Below, piece after piece: positions 1-12,100 of a stretch of DNA of 64,000 nt. Position numbers and translations under genes: made by a program. The notes below the pieces were generated by a model that had not been told where the DNA came from, did no database searches, and was given only the letters and a program-made list of their open reading frames with translations. The number at the start of each line of letters is the position of its first letter. Position 1 is the stretch's first letter. The DNA is from JAUILH01 sp965230535 (GTDB lineage Bacteria; Bacteroidota; Bacteroidia; Flavobacteriales_D; JAUILH01). Location: contig OZ246009.1 of NCBI GenBank assembly GCA_965230535.1, positions 1,240,001 through 1,304,000 on the forward strand. The letters are read 5' to 3'.

Positions 1-345
1 GCAGTCTAGTTTTTGGTCAATGACTTTATCTACTCCATGCTCCCCTTCTCTAAAACATTTAATCTCAAAGCCTAACTTTTTAAATGTTTCTATGAAATAG
101 TTCTGATCATATCCCTGATCAGCAGAATAAATAACGAAATATTTTTTGCTCACTGGATCCATTCTGGAAACAACCACCCCTGATTGCCCTTGCATGTATC
201 TGTCGATTTGTTGAGCTTCCGCTCTGGTGTCGGCTTCTTCTACAATAAATTGGGTAAACTTATTCGGCGCTGGCGTCTTTTTGTCTTTTGTGCTGAAAGA
301 GCTCAAAACCAACGCGAGTAGTGATAGTATGGCAATTTGTTTCAT
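1..345 (-). CDS. exported protein of unknown function, C-terminus cut by window edge
   Basis: The reading frame starts with ATG at 345 and stays open to the edge, giving 115 residues with no stop. The N-terminus (MKQIAILSLLALVLSSFS) is a plausible Sec signal peptide. After it comes a lysine-rich linker and a small mixed alpha/beta region with phrases such as VVVSRMDPVSKKYFVIYS and YFIETFKKLGFEIKC, loosely like small ferredoxin-fold domains. I do not recognise the family. It lies downstream of the 1715-residue adhesin on the same strand, but the terminator at 401-433 separates them, so it is probably its own transcript. Confidence 0.6.
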   Translation of the reverse strand, partial: MKQIAILSLLALVLSSFSTKDKKTPAPNKFTQFIVEEADTRAEAQQIDRYMQGQSGVVVSRMDPVSKKYFVIYSADQGYDQNYFIETFKKLGFEIKCFREGEHGVDKVIDQKLDC

Positions 346-400
346 GTTTGAGAGGTGCTGATTTTATAATAAGACGAAGATAAGTTAAAAAGGTTGTCTG

Positions 401-433
401 AAAAAAAAATGACTACCAGAATAGGTAGTCATT
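401..433 (-). terminator. rho-independent terminator of the 1715-residue adhesin gene
   Basis: A ten-base perfect stem (408-417 with 424-433) encloses the loop AGAATA. On the minus strand it is followed by a run of T (A-run 401-409 on the plus strand). It lies about 25 bases after the stop codon of the adhesin gene. Confidence 0.85.
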
Positions 434-456
434 AGTAAATTATCATGAAAGTGTTA

Positions 457-3400
457 TTATTTTAACAGCGTAACATGTCCAACATATTCTTTTTCTTCAC
501 CTGTGATGGCAGATTTGACTTTTATTTTCCAGACATATACATCCGTTTTAGCGAGTACCCCTGATGGGTCTGTACCATTCCATCTTACATTGAGATTATG
601 GGATTCAAATATGATGAGTCCCCATCTATCGAAGATGTAGAATTCGTATGATTCCGGGATATGTCCGCTGATCACAGGTCCAAAGTCGTTGTTAAACAAG
701 TCATCATCCGGAGTAAATGCATTTGGCACATAAATCAGGAACTCATCGTTGATGGTTACCGGTTTACAAATAGTATCGTTACAACCATCTACTGTGTATG
801 CAATCAAACAAACTTCATGCACAAAAGGGTTGGCTTCATAGGTGTGTGAAGGATCTACGTCTGTTGAGTTTGCTCCATCACCAAAGGTCCAGAGATATGA
901 ATCTGCATTTTGAGAATGGTTTGTGAATTCAAAATGCGGATCAAAAATGGTTGTGGAATCCGGTGTGAAAGAGAAATCAGCCACAGCATTGTCACTCACA
1001 CATACCATATTGGTTTGTGTCATACTATTCGAACATCCGGCCGCAGTTGTGATGGTTAAAGACACATCATAACATCCGGGATCGGTATAAGTATGAGTTG
1101 TTGTACCACAATCGGTAGAGAAGAAGGTGTCCCCAAAATCCCATAAACACGTTGTGCCAGCAGGTACAGAGTTGTCAGTAAAGGTGACAGTAAGTGGCGC
1201 ACATCCAGTGGCATTGTCTACCACAAAATCTATGGTAGGCAAAGGGTTCACAGTCACAGTTACCTGATCGGTAGCCGCATTAGACCCACACCCATCAGTC
1301 ACGCTAACAGTATATGTGGTTGTAACAGCAGGTGTAACAGTAATAAACTGTCCAACTCCAGCAGGGTTCCCCTGATCATCTGTCCATGTATAGGTATAGT
1401 TGCCATCACCGCCATTTGCAACGGCAGATAAATTGGCATTCTGTCCTTCACAAATATCCATATCAATAAATGCAGTGACACTTAAAGGATCGTTTACGGT
1501 GATGGTGGTGGTTTCAGAATTTCCACACTGTCCTGCAATGGTGTAGGTAATCACATGTGTACCCGGTCCGGCCACAGTAGGGTCGAACTCACCCGTAGCG
1601 GGATCAATGATTCCGATACCTGACCATGTACCACCGGCATCCACAGCTGTTAAAATCACAGATGGGTTTCCAATACAATATGGTCCAACAGGAGTGATGG
1701 CCGCATTGGCATTAGGCAATACATCCACATCCGTTGTTTGCACATCTCCACAAGCTCCTGCAATGGTATAGGTGATGGTGTGTAAGCCCACCCCTGCAAT
1801 GGCAGGATTAAATCCTCCTGTAGTCTGATCAATACAAGCTCCACAAGTTGCGGACCATGTTCCACCCGGATCCACGGCACTCATAAAGAATACCGGATCG
1901 TTTTCACAGAACGGTCCGGCAGGAGTGATGGTGGCATCTAACTGCCCGTTTACTACCACATTTTCCGTGTCAGTATCTCCACAAGCTCCTGCAATGGTAT
2001 AAGTGATGGTGTGTGTACCAGCACCAGCTGTAGCAGGATCGAAAGATCCGGTAGCGGCATTGATACAAGCTCCACAAGTGGCACTCCAAACCCCGTTAGG
2101 ATCGGCTGCAGTCATAATAAAGGCAGGATCTGTATCACAGAATGGCCCGGCCGGTGTGATGGTGGCATCATCATCGGCAATCACCACAATGTCTTCAGTA
2201 TCTACCGCACCGCAAGACCCTCCCAGAGTATAGGTAATGGTATGTGTACCCGGACCAGCTGTTGCCGGATCAAATTCACCGGTTGTGGTATTGATGATTC
2301 CAGTACCAGACCATGTCCCACCTGGATCCACGGCTGCCAGAATGGTAGAGGCGTTAGATTCACAGAACGGTCCAGCCGGCGTGATGGTGGCATCCAGTTG
2401 GTTGGTCACCACAATGTCTTCAGTATCAGTAGAAGGACAAGCACCATTGGTTGTATAAGTAATGGTGTGTGTACCTTGTCCGGCCGTAGCAGGATCAAAA
2501 GTACCCGCACCACCATTTGTAATTCCTGTACCTGTCCAGTTACCACCAGCTGTGGCAGCAACCAGGTTAACAGCCGGATCGGTATCACAGAATGGTCCGG
2601 CTGGTGTGATGGTGGCATCATCGAGTGCATTCACCACAATGGTTTCCGTATCAGTATCTCCACAAGACCCGGGAATGGTATAGGTAATGATATGGTTTCC
2701 AGGTCCAGCCGTAGCAGGATCAAAAGTACCTGCATTCACATCTGTAATTCCGGTACCAGCCCATGTACCACCCGGATCGGCCGCGGTGAGGTTAACAGCA
2801 GCATCATCTTCACAGAACGGTCCAGCAGGAGTGATGGTGGCATCAAAAGCTGCATTCACCACAATGTCTTCAGTATCAGTAGAAGGGCAAGCGCCTCCTA
2901 CGGTATAAGTAATGGTATGTGTACCAGCTCCGGCCGTAGCGGGATCGAAAGTACCAGCCCCACCGTTTGTAATCCCTGTACCTGTCCAGTTACCACCAGG
3001 TGTGGCAGCAGTGAGGTTAAGAGCCGGATCATTAGGACAGAAAGGTCCAGCCGGGTTAATGGTCGCATCAGGAGGCCCAACAAATGGTCCACCAGTAACT
3101 TGTATCGGACACCCATTTTGATCTACTACATCAAAGCTGTACATGTCTCCATCCTGAAGCCCGGTGATGGTGATGGTACCACCATGTGCTGCTGTGGTGT
3201 TGGCAAAACTGGCTGTTGCCGGCAATAGGTTAGAAGCTGTAAAATTGGTTCCAAAGATTTCCGGATGACCACCGTTTAGTGTCACAGTTACACTTCCGTT
3301 AGGACAATCTTCAACAGCATTGAAGGTAATAGGGGTGAGGTAGGTTACAGAAACGGGTGTTCCCATGCTCCAACAGTTGGCATTGTACAATAGGTTAGGG

Positions 3401-5604
3401 TAGTTGTACATGGTCATAGGAATGTAGAAGACCTCATTATTGTTAAAAGTTCCCGGAGGGAAGGCATTGATGATGCCCAGGTCATTAATGTCACTCATAT
3501 TACCACTGCCATTAGGGGCATTGAAGATTCCCTGGAAACAAGGATCGTTGTTGGGGTCTACTCCTGGTGTTGGCGGGCAGTTATAAATCAACCATGCAAT
3601 CCCCGGATCGTATGGGAAACCACCCAGTGGGCCATTGTTATCCGGATCAATAAAATCGTTATTGGTAGTAATGTCTACCTGATCGCCATCACACAAAATA
3701 AAGTTGGTGTTACCGTTACCCGTCATACTCACATTGTAAGTTCCCGCATCAGCCTGGCAACCGCAGTTAATGGTGGTGGTTTGAGAACAACCCGGGTAAT
3801 CTGAGAAGTAGTAACTAATGGTATAAGGGTTGGCTGCCGGATTTAATCCAGACACAGACCAGTTTTGAGGACTGGTAGTTGGCAAGGTAATCATGGTGTC
3901 CAGTACATTGGTACCATCATCAATAGATACTACTAAAAATCCAGAGCCATAGGTGTCATCAAAGGTGATGTCTCCAGTAACGATACCAGCCCCAATCACA
4001 CAGTTAGAACTAAAGCCGGTGATGGGTGGTGGCGCCTGATGAGGTCCCACAATGGTACAGGTAGGATCGTCTGTAAACACAGCCGTGAAATCACACTGAG
4101 CACCAGTTTGAGGCATGTTGGTTTGTGTAAAGTTGAAGGGTGACACAAATGGCGCGTTGAAGGTTTGTGTGGCACCATAACAATCTGTGATCACCAATTG
4201 ACCCGTGGTTGGTGGGTTGGTGAAGGTGAGCACACCTGCAATGTCATATTCTAAAAATCCTCCGTTTACATAACAGTTGGTTACGTTGATCGTGAGATCC
4301 GTCATGGAGCAGCACGAAGGACCTGTTCCAACCTGTATAGAACCAGTAGTCACACATCCATTGTCATCAGTAACGGTTACCAGATAGTTGCCAGGGGCCA
4401 ACCCAGTAACAGTAGATGCTCCATTCAGGTTATTGTCTGTTTGAACAGGATTACCTACTGCATCTGTCCATACATAATCCCAGGGAGCTGTACCTAATCC
4501 GGTAGCTGTGGCGGTACCATCTGAAGCTCCTGGACAAGATTCAGGTGTTTGGGCCATTTGTGGATCAGGGCAGCAAGTTAATGCTGCGGAAAAAACGTAA
4601 TCATCGTCATTCACACATGCCAGGTTGGTCCAGCTTCCCGCTTCACCATCTGCCAGTGTATTGACTGTGATTCCCAGGTCATCTCCATCAGCGGCAGGCG
4701 GACATGAAGCTGCTGTCACATTCCAACAGAAAGTCCATGTGCAGGCACCATTACAATCGTCTCCGAAATTATTTCCCGGATCTCCATCGTTGTTCTCATC
4801 ATAATAAAAACCATTGCCATAGGTGTTTCCAGTGGCCGAACTTGTGATTCCGTTATACCATCCAAAAGTTCCTCCGCCAGAAATAGAAGCTGCCGGAACC
4901 TGTCCGGTAATTGAACCTGGCACCCAACCAGCACCTAATTGAATCTCGATACCATGAAACCAGTTTGTATTTTGTTGTTCCCATTCAGACACTGTGTAAC
5001 AGAAGTTAACCACTTGTCCAGCCTGATAGGTCCCATTCACCGGGGCAGGTGTAGCTACAATTGAAGATGTGATCAAACAGGCATCACAACTGTTGTTGTT
5101 TTGAAGGGTCAGGTTGAAAATACCCTGATCAGTTAAATTCCCTCCGCTTATTTGAAGGTAGTATACTGTACCGGGGGTCATTTGAGTAAATGTGGTATTT
5201 AAATTACCACCCGCACCAATGTCACACCCTCTTGGAATCAAAGCACCACAGGTACCTTCGTACAATCCAACATTGGGAGTGTTTATGGCACCAGTGATTG
5301 AAACATCTAATTCATTTCCTGTAGCGGTAAACGAGTACCACACATCTGTAGCAGGAGAAGCCATGTCATTACCACTTCCCTGGCAATTGGTGACAGTGGT
5401 ATATGGGTTCTCTGAAACTGCATTCACATTTGTGAGACCATTTGTGGTTACGGGGTTTCCTTGTCCTTCGGTTGGACTTCCGTCACATAATGATGGCGTA
5501 GGGAGTGCACCTAAACTTTGGGCTCCTGCACAGTCGTCATTGGCTAGCTGACCAAAGCTTATAACAACATTGATCGATAGTAAAAAGGCGATTAATTTTT
5601 TCAT
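457..5604 (-). CDS. large secreted repeat/PKD protein with T9SS type B sorting domain
   Basis: This 1715-residue protein is probably exported by Sec and then secreted or attached to the surface by type IX secretion. Residues 1-19 (MKKLIAFLLSINVVISFGQ) are a signal peptide. An N-terminal region of about 820 residues is rich in G, T, N and C. Residues 846-1370 hold seven tandem copies of a roughly 75-residue repeat, each opening with DATITPAGPFC or a close variant and containing FDPATAG and ITYT. Two PKD domains follow (about 1458-1538 with WDFGD, and 1542-1618 with WTFGDG). The C-terminus (about 1620-1715: VPNAFTPDDD, IFDRWG, WNGTDPSG, VYVWKI, GHVTLLK) is a gliding-motility-associated type B sorting domain. 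Its gene lies 21 bases after the small secreted gene at 5626-6048, so the two are probably co-transcribed. Its ligand cannot be inferred. Confidence 0.9.
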   Translation of the reverse strand: MKKLIAFLLSINVVISFGQLANDDCAGAQSLGALPTPSLCDGSPTEGQGNPVTTNGLTNVNAVSENPYTTVTNCQGSGNDMASPATDVWYSFTATGNELDVSITGAINTPNVGLYEGTCGALIPRGCDIGAGGNLNTTFTQMTPGTVYYLQISGGNLTDQGIFNLTLQNNNSCDACLITSSIVATPAPVNGTYQAGQVVNFCYTVSEWEQQNTNWFHGIEIQLGAGWVPGSITGQVPAASISGGGTFGWYNGITSSATGNTYGNGFYYDENNDGDPGNNFGDDCNGACTWTFCWNVTAASCPPAADGDDLGITVNTLADGEAGSWTNLACVNDDDYVFSAALTCCPDPQMAQTPESCPGASDGTATATGLGTAPWDYVWTDAVGNPVQTDNNLNGASTVTGLAPGNYLVTVTDDNGCVTTGSIQVGTGPSCCSMTDLTINVTNCYVNGGFLEYDIAGVLTFTNPPTTGQLVITDCYGATQTFNAPFVSPFNFTQTNMPQTGAQCDFTAVFTDDPTCTIVGPHQAPPPITGFSSNCVIGAGIVTGDITFDDTYGSGFLVVSIDDGTNVLDTMITLPTTSPQNWSVSGLNPAANPYTISYYFSDYPGCSQTTTINCGCQADAGTYNVSMTGNGNTNFILCDGDQVDITTNNDFIDPDNNGPLGGFPYDPGIAWLIYNCPPTPGVDPNNDPCFQGIFNAPNGSGNMSDINDLGIINAFPPGTFNNNEVFYIPMTMYNYPNLLYNANCWSMGTPVSVTYLTPITFNAVEDCPNGSVTVTLNGGHPEIFGTNFTASNLLPATASFANTTAAHGGTITITGLQDGDMYSFDVVDQNGCPIQVTGGPFVGPPDATINPAGPFCPNDPALNLTAATPGGNWTGTGITNGGAGTFDPATAGAGTHTITYTVGGACPSTDTEDIVVNAAFDATITPAGPFCEDDAAVNLTAADPGGTWAGTGITDVNAGTFDPATAGPGNHIITYTIPGSCGDTDTETIVVNALDDATITPAGPFCDTDPAVNLVAATAGGNWTGTGITNGGAGTFDPATAGQGTHTITYTTNGACPSTDTEDIVVTNQLDATITPAGPFCESNASTILAAVDPGGTWSGTGIINTTTGEFDPATAGPGTHTITYTLGGSCGAVDTEDIVVIADDDATITPAGPFCDTDPAFIMTAADPNGVWSATCGACINAATGSFDPATAGAGTHTITYTIAGACGDTDTENVVVNGQLDATITPAGPFCENDPVFFMSAVDPGGTWSATCGACIDQTTGGFNPAIAGVGLHTITYTIAGACGDVQTTDVDVLPNANAAITPVGPYCIGNPSVILTAVDAGGTWSGIGIIDPATGEFDPTVAGPGTHVITYTIAGQCGNSETTTITVNDPLSVTAFIDMDICEGQNANLSAVANGGDGNYTYTWTDDQGNPAGVGQFITVTPAVTTTYTVSVTDGCGSNAATDQVTVTVNPLPTIDFVVDNATGCAPLTVTFTDNSVPAGTTCLWDFGDTFFSTDCGTTTHTYTDPGCYDVSLTITTAAGCSNSMTQTNMVCVSDNAVADFSFTPDSTTIFDPHFEFTNHSQNADSYLWTFGDGANSTDVDPSHTYEANPFVHEVCLIAYTVDGCNDTICKPVTINDEFLIYVPNAFTPDDDLFNNDFGPVISGHIPESYEFYIFDRWGLIIFESHNLNVRWNGTDPSGVLAKTDVYVWKIKVKSAITGEEKEYVGHVTLLK
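1494..3069 (-). repeat. seven tandem 225-base coding repeats
   Basis: The DNA encoding the DATITPAGPFC repeats recurs about every 225 bases without breaking frame. The copies stay similar at the nucleotide level; for example, GTGATGGTGGCATC recurs in most units. This suggests amplification by recombination inside the gene. The low stop density also opens long spurious frames on the plus strand. Confidence 0.85.
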
Positions 5605-5625
5605 GGGGGATGATAGCTTAATCCA

Positions 5626-6048
5626 TTATTTTTTTCCTGAAGACCTCATCTTTTCAATTACCTGACCAGTAGAGGAGAGGTGAAAAACAGAGGTTCTTTC
5701 AACATAGTAAGCGTCTGAAATGATTTTGTTTGAATCAAAATCAATATTTAATTTTTCAAGGTTTTGGGCAGAAAGCAGTTCTATGGTAATTCCATTGTCA
5801 AAATTCAGAACGGAAGGCTTAGATTCAAAACGATATCCATCCCAGTTGATGGCTTCAAAGGCTGCACGAAACTCAGAATCAGCAAGTTCAGATCCTTTTG
5901 TCACTTTGTATGAATTAGACGTGGTTTTAGAATCCTTATCTGAAATCGACGGAATCCCAGTGTTTTCGGTGCTTAGCCCTGTCCATGCAGTAGAATAATT
6001 GCTTGAAAATAATGCCAAGAAAAGGGTAGTAGTATATAGAAGCTTCAT
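5626..6048 (-). CDS. small secreted protein of unknown function, upstream of adhesin
   Basis: This 140-residue protein has an N-terminal hydrophobic signal peptide (MKLLYTTTLFLALFSSNYSTA). The mature part is polar, with the segments FRAAFEAINWDGYRF and VLNFDNGITIELL and a basic tail ending in SSGKK. I do not recognise the family, and there is no sorting domain. It lies just upstream of the 1715-residue adhesin (21-base gap) and downstream of the giant adhesin's terminator. This position is like that of the 139-residue protein ahead of the giant, but the two small proteins share no obvious sequence. A role as partner or chaperone of the adhesin is only inferred from position. Confidence 0.65.
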   Translation of the reverse strand: MKLLYTTTLFLALFSSNYSTAWTGLSTENTGIPSISDKDSKTTSNSYKVTKGSELADSEFRAAFEAINWDGYRFESKPSVLNFDNGITIELLSAQNLEKLNIDFDSNKIISDAYYVERTSVFHLSSTGQVIEKMRSSGKK

Positions 6049-6100
6049 ATTTAATCAATTATAGCAAAAATTGATGAGATTCTTAACAAAAACGTAAAAT

Positions 6101-6132
6101 AAAAAAAAGGTTGCCTACCTAAAGACAACCTT
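6101..6132 (-). terminator. rho-independent terminator of the giant adhesin gene
   Basis: The stem AAGGTTG (6107-6113) pairs with CAACCTT (6126-6132). On the minus strand a T-run follows (plus-strand A-run 6101-6108). It lies about 30 bases after the stop codon of the 4282-residue gene. Confidence 0.75.
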
Positions 6133-6162
6133 CTATGCAGCAGTTTTTTAAATAAAAGTGGA

Positions 6163-9100
6163 CTATCTCACCACGGTAATGTGTCCAATGTACTCATGTG
6201 GTTCTTCTTTATGATCAAGTGTTCTGATCAACCAAACATAAACATCCAGTTTAACCAGTCTACCTGATCTTGGATCGATACCATCCCAACCATAATCAGG
6301 ATCGTGAGATTCAAAGATCAACTGTCCCCATCTATCGAAGATGTACATTTCGTATTGGTTGTCGTGAATTCCAATTCCAACTGGTTTGAATACATCATTC
6401 TTACCATCTCCGTTTGGTGTAAATGCAGTTGGTGTGAACAAAATATAATCACCTTCAACATATACTTGGTAGGACACCACGTCTGTACAGCCAAATTCAT
6501 TGGTAATGGTAAGGGTCACATCAAAATAGCCTGTGTCGGTATAAGTGTGAATAGGGTCTTTGTAAGTCCCTATAGTCATGCCATTATTTGTTCCTGCAAT
6601 AATAGCAGTATCTATACCACTTATCGTATTTCCATCACCAAAGTCCCAATCGTAAATAAGACCTCCTGAACTCATATTTGTGAAGGTAATGGTTGGGTTG
6701 AGTGCTGTGGTAACAGGCGGATTCATAGTGAAGTCTGCTACAGGTAATGGATGTACAGTGATCATCTGATTAACAGAAATGCTTGTGTCGCAGCCATCAG
6801 CTGAAATTACAGTTAAACACACATCATATGTTCCAGGATTTTGATAAGTAAATGTTGGATTCGAATTAGGACCAGAATAGTCTACGATTCCATCACATTC
6901 AAAATCGAATTCATATGTCACTCCAATGTCTGAATTTGCAATGAATTGTGCAGTGAAAGGAACACATCCATTGGAATCAAGAGCACTGATAGATGCCGAT
7001 GGGATTGGATTAATTGAAATCAATGTTGAATCAATGACATCCAAACTACAACCATCACTCAAGGTAACGTAGTACCATGTTGGTGTGGCTGGATTCACAT
7101 TGACAAATGAACTGTCAGCATTTTGTGTTCCAACCAGAACATTTCCATTTTCATCTGTCCAGTCGAATGTATATGGTCCGCCATTTCCATCACTTGCATG
7201 AGCAATTAAATCAATTCCACTTCCGCTGCAAATTGATGTTGATGGTGTTAAATTAAGATCAAGAGGAGGAAGTACTGTAATGTCAACACACCCTGAAGGG
7301 GACAGGCAACCATTGTCATCAGTCACAGTGAAGCAATAAGTTGTGGTCACTAATGGCGTGACCATGATTGGTCCCGGACCAGTTAATCCGGATGTAGTCC
7401 AGTTAATGGTATAAGGAGCAGTTCCACCCTGACCACTTGCCCATAATTGAGAAGAATCTCCGTAACAAATAGTTGTGCTAATGTCCGGAACAGGTAATAG
7501 TGGTGCAGGTTCGTTAACCGTTACACAGCTTGTTACCTGACAATTGTTAACATCAGATACTGTCACACAGTAGTTGCCAGCCGGAAGTGCAACCGCCGGA
7601 TTCGAAACCTGGTTGAATGCAGCAGCATCCCATAAGTAGGTCAGATTTCCGGTACCACCTGAAGTTAATACCTCTGCAGATCCGTTACTCAAACCGTTAC
7701 ATGTTGGTTGAGTTACATTGAATCCATCAATCGTTGGAGCAGGCTCATCTATGATTGTAACTACCAAGGTTGTGAAACAACCATTGGCATCTGTTACTTC
7801 TACAGTGTGGTTGCCAGGACACATTCCGGTATTAGTGGCAGCAGAAGTAGTATTACCTCCATTCAACCAGTTGTATGTGTATGGAGCAGTTCCACCATTA
7901 ACGGTGATGCTGGCTCCACCATTACATTGCGAACATGTAGAGTTGATCGTAGATGCAGAAAGGGTCAAAGGCTGAGGTTCTGTAATGGTGAAATTGATAT
8001 TCTCAACACATCCATTTCCATCAGTAACTGTTACATCATAGTTGTCAGCACACAATGCACCAGCGGTTGGTCCGGTACTCACGTTTGGTGCCCAGTTATA
8101 TAAATACGGAGGCGTTGCTCCATTGGCAATTACGTTGATAGAACCATCACAGGCAGCATTACAACTTACATTTACCTGGTTGGCTGTGCTCAACAATAAT
8201 TGAGTTGGTTCGTTAATGGTAATTGTGCTGGTAGTGGTACAATTGTTACTATCTGTAACCACCACAGTATAGTTGCCCGCACAAAGATTGGTGTTGGTTG
8301 CTGCATTTACAGCTCCACCAGCATTCCATGTATAAGTGTACCCATTAATGACTGAAGGAAGTCCACCACTCACTGAAACAGTTGCTTGTCCATCACAGCC
8401 AAGGAAGCAGTTTGCATCAGCAGAAGAGGTGATGGCAGAGTTGAGTGCATTTGGTTCAGAAATACAAATTACATCAGTACCAACACAACCAGCTGCATCA
8501 GTCGCGATTAAAGTATAGCAATCTCCATCTAAATTGTTTGTTAGAAGCTGACCAGTATTTACCTGATTGTTGTTTCCATCTAGTAGTTCAAGGGTTGGTG
8601 CACCAGTACCTCCCACAACAGAGAATTCAACAGAACCATCCTGATCTCCAAAGCAAGTCACATCTGAAGAGTTAATTCCAGTCACTGTTGGTCCGGCAAT
8701 GTCATTGATACATAATAAACTATCCTTGATACATCCATTGCCATCAACTATTGTTATGGTATAGCACCCCGCAGCAATGTTGTTAACACATGCAGATGTC
8801 GTGGTATTGATATCACTCCACTGATAAGTAAATGGCGCAACACCACCTACAACTGCTATACAAATTGATCCGTTAGATTGACCACAGTTGGCATCAGTTG
8901 GTGTAGCAACTAAAGTAAGCTCGTTTGGTTGAGTAATCACTACTGTCTCAGAAATAACACAACCTAGAGCGTCTGTAATTTGACAAGTGTAAGTTCCGGC
9001 GCATAGGTTGTTTACAGCTGGTGTTGTGCTAAATGCCGGATCATCCCACTGGTAAGAGAATGGTCCTGTTCCTCCTGAAACGTTCACATTTGCAGTACCG

Positions 9101-12100
9101 TTACATGCATTGAAACATGTTACGTTAGTTGTGTTGCTTGTGATTCCAAGTGCAGTAGGTTCAGTAATTGTAACTGTAGCTGTTGCCTGACATCCGTTTG
9201 CATCTGTCACTGTAGCAGTGTAAGTGTTAGGGCAAAGGTTTGTTGCGATTTGGTTTGTACCAGCATTGTTATCCCAGCTGTAGGTATATCCTGGTGTTCC
9301 TCCAAGTGGATCAACCTGAGCAAACCCATCACATGCACTAAAACAATTCACATTTTGCGAGATGTTGATTGCCGCAGTGACTTGAGTTGGTTCAGTAATG
9401 TTGATGTTAACCGTTGTGAAACACCCATTTTGATCTGTGACGATACAAGTATATAATCCAGGACACAATCCCGTAGCTGTTGGAGTTGTTTGAGCGTTAG
9501 GGTCATCCCATAAGTAGGTAAATGCACCTACTCCGATTACGCCTGTCGCTGTTGCTGTTCCGTCACATGCACCGTTACAAGTTACATTGGTTGCCGAAAT
9601 AGTGGCGCTTACCTGCACTGGTTGTGATACAATATAAGAGTCGTTAACTGTACAACCATTTGCGTCAGTTACGGTGATTAGGTAAGTATCTGCACAAAGC
9701 CCCGTAATCGTGTCATTTGTTCCGGCAGGAATTCCAGCATTGTTAACCCATGAATAGGCATATGGTGTTGTTCCGCCGATCACATTGATCCAGGCTTCTC
9801 CGTCACAATAAGAAAAACAAGAAGCATCAATCGTATTGCCAACATACTGAAGTGGTGCAGGTTCATTAATTGTTAGATTGGTTGAAGCGCTACATCCAAG
9901 GTTGTCAGTTATAGTTACAGTGTATAATCCTGCTGCAAGATTAGATGCAGTTGGTGTGGTTTGGTTCCCTGCCGCTGCATCCCACTGAACGGTGAAACTA
10001 ACACCTGTTCCACCTGTCATGTCAACAGTTCCACTTCCATCTGTACCACCAAAACAGCTCACATCTGACTGAGCAATTATTGAAGCAACCGGACCACTTA
10101 AGTCACTGACTTCAACTGCAATTTGTTCAAGACATCCGTTGGCATCTGTTACGTCAACAATATAAGTGTTTGCTGCAAGGTTAACGTCACAAGAGTTGGT
10201 TGATCCTGAAGGCCATGAATAAGTAAATGCACCAGTACCTCCACTTGCCAGAACACAAGCCTGTCCGTCAGCTTGCTGACAGTTTGCGTTGACAACTGTT
10301 GAGTCAAGAACAATTGCGTTTGGCTCAAATACATTTACACTCTCATTAAGCACACAACCATTGTCATCCGTGATAACAACGTTGTACTGTTGTGCACATA
10401 AACCTTGTGCACTAGGAGTGACTTCATTCAATGCATTATCCCATTGGAAATAGTAAGGGTTAGTTCCTCCTGAAACAGTAGCTGTGGCAACACCATCACA
10501 AAGGCCATTACAACTTACACTGTCAATTACAAAGGTAGCTGCTAATGGTAGAGGCTGACCAATTGAAACTGTGTCAGAGTTTGCAGTACATCCATTGACG
10601 TCCGTTACAACACTAAAGTAGTCGCCAGGAGCCAGGTTTGTTGCAGTCTGACCAGTTTGTCCGATTGGAGCACCAGTATTCGTGTACCATTCATAGGTAT
10701 AGTTGGGAGTTCCTCCGGCCATAGAAACTGTCATGGTTCCATCGGATCCACCATTACATGATACATGTGTTAATGCTGAGATGCTTGCCACTCCCGGAGG
10801 AATGTTACCAACTGTAGCATTGGCATTGGCAGTACATCCATCCTGATCAGTTACGGTTACCGTGTATACACCAGGAGTCAGGTTGCTTGCAGTTTGAGAA
10901 CTCTGTCCGGTTGGGTTCCATGCATAACTCAGATTACCACTTCCTCCCTGGACGATTGTCACACTTGCTGAACCAGAAGGTGTATTACAGAATGCATCTA
11001 CATCAGATGTAGACAAAATGATTTGAAGGGGTTCACCGATTGTTACATTCATAGAGAAAGTACAATTGTTCGCATCAGTAATTGAAACATTATATGTTCC
11101 AGGGCAAAGGTTAGAAGCTGTGGTTGTTGTTTGGGCTGCCGGATCGTTCCATGCATAAGTGTAAGGAGCTGTTCCTCCAGAGGCCAATACTGTAGCAGAT
11201 CCATCACAATCACCAAAACAAGTGACATCAGTGGATGCTTGTATTACACCGTTCAATGCAAGCGGTTCGTTGATAGTGATTGAAGTTGTAGCAACGCAAC
11301 CATTGTCATCTGTCATTTCGGCCGTATATGTTCCAGCACATAAGCTTCCTAAAGATGGGGTAGTGGAGATTCCACTTACCGGATTGTTGTTACCATCGAA
11401 CCATTGATAGTTATATGGCGCAACACCTCCACTTACCTGAACCTGAGCAAATCCATCACAAGCAGCATTACAACTTACATCATTAATGGTCAGAGGTGTG
11501 ATACTTGGAGCTCCTAAATCCTGAACACATACAGTTTCAGTTGCGGTACAACCGTTTCCATCAGTAACGGTCACATCATAACATCCAAAACCTAAATTGG
11601 AAGCGGTTGCCGTAGTTTGATTTCCTGCTGCTGCATCCCATTGATAAGTATAATTAGGTGTTCCCTGAGTTACAGAAATTGTCGCAGAACCATCGGTCTG
11701 ACCACAATTAGATCCTACCGTTGATGAAGCTAAAATAAGTTCTATTGGCTCAGTAATTGTTATTTGATCATTGAATATACATCCGTTGTCATCAGTGATT
11801 ACCACATCATAAGTCCCATCGCATAAGTTTGAGATGTTCTGTGTGGTGGATAATGCCGGATCGTTCCATAAGTAGGTGTATGGGGCAGTACCACCTGCAG
11901 GCGTTGCAGAAGCTGTTCCATCGCATACTCCAAAACAAGAAGCATCAGTTCCGGCAATAACATTACTCAGTGCGGCAGGCTCTGTAATTGTCACAACGAA
12001 ATTACCAGTACATCCGTTGAAATCCGTAACAATAACATTGTAGTTTCCTGCACAAAGGTTATTGATTGTGGCAGTGGTGCTGTTCGCCGGATCATCCCAT

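Noticed and set aside
2003..3228. Long open frames on the plus strand (up to about 405 codons) opposite the 1715-residue adhesin
   Set aside because: They arise from the tandem 225-base repeats and biased composition. Their products are low-complexity Ser/Arg- or Ala/Val-rich repeats without start context, and the minus-strand frame has signal peptide, PKD and sorting domains.
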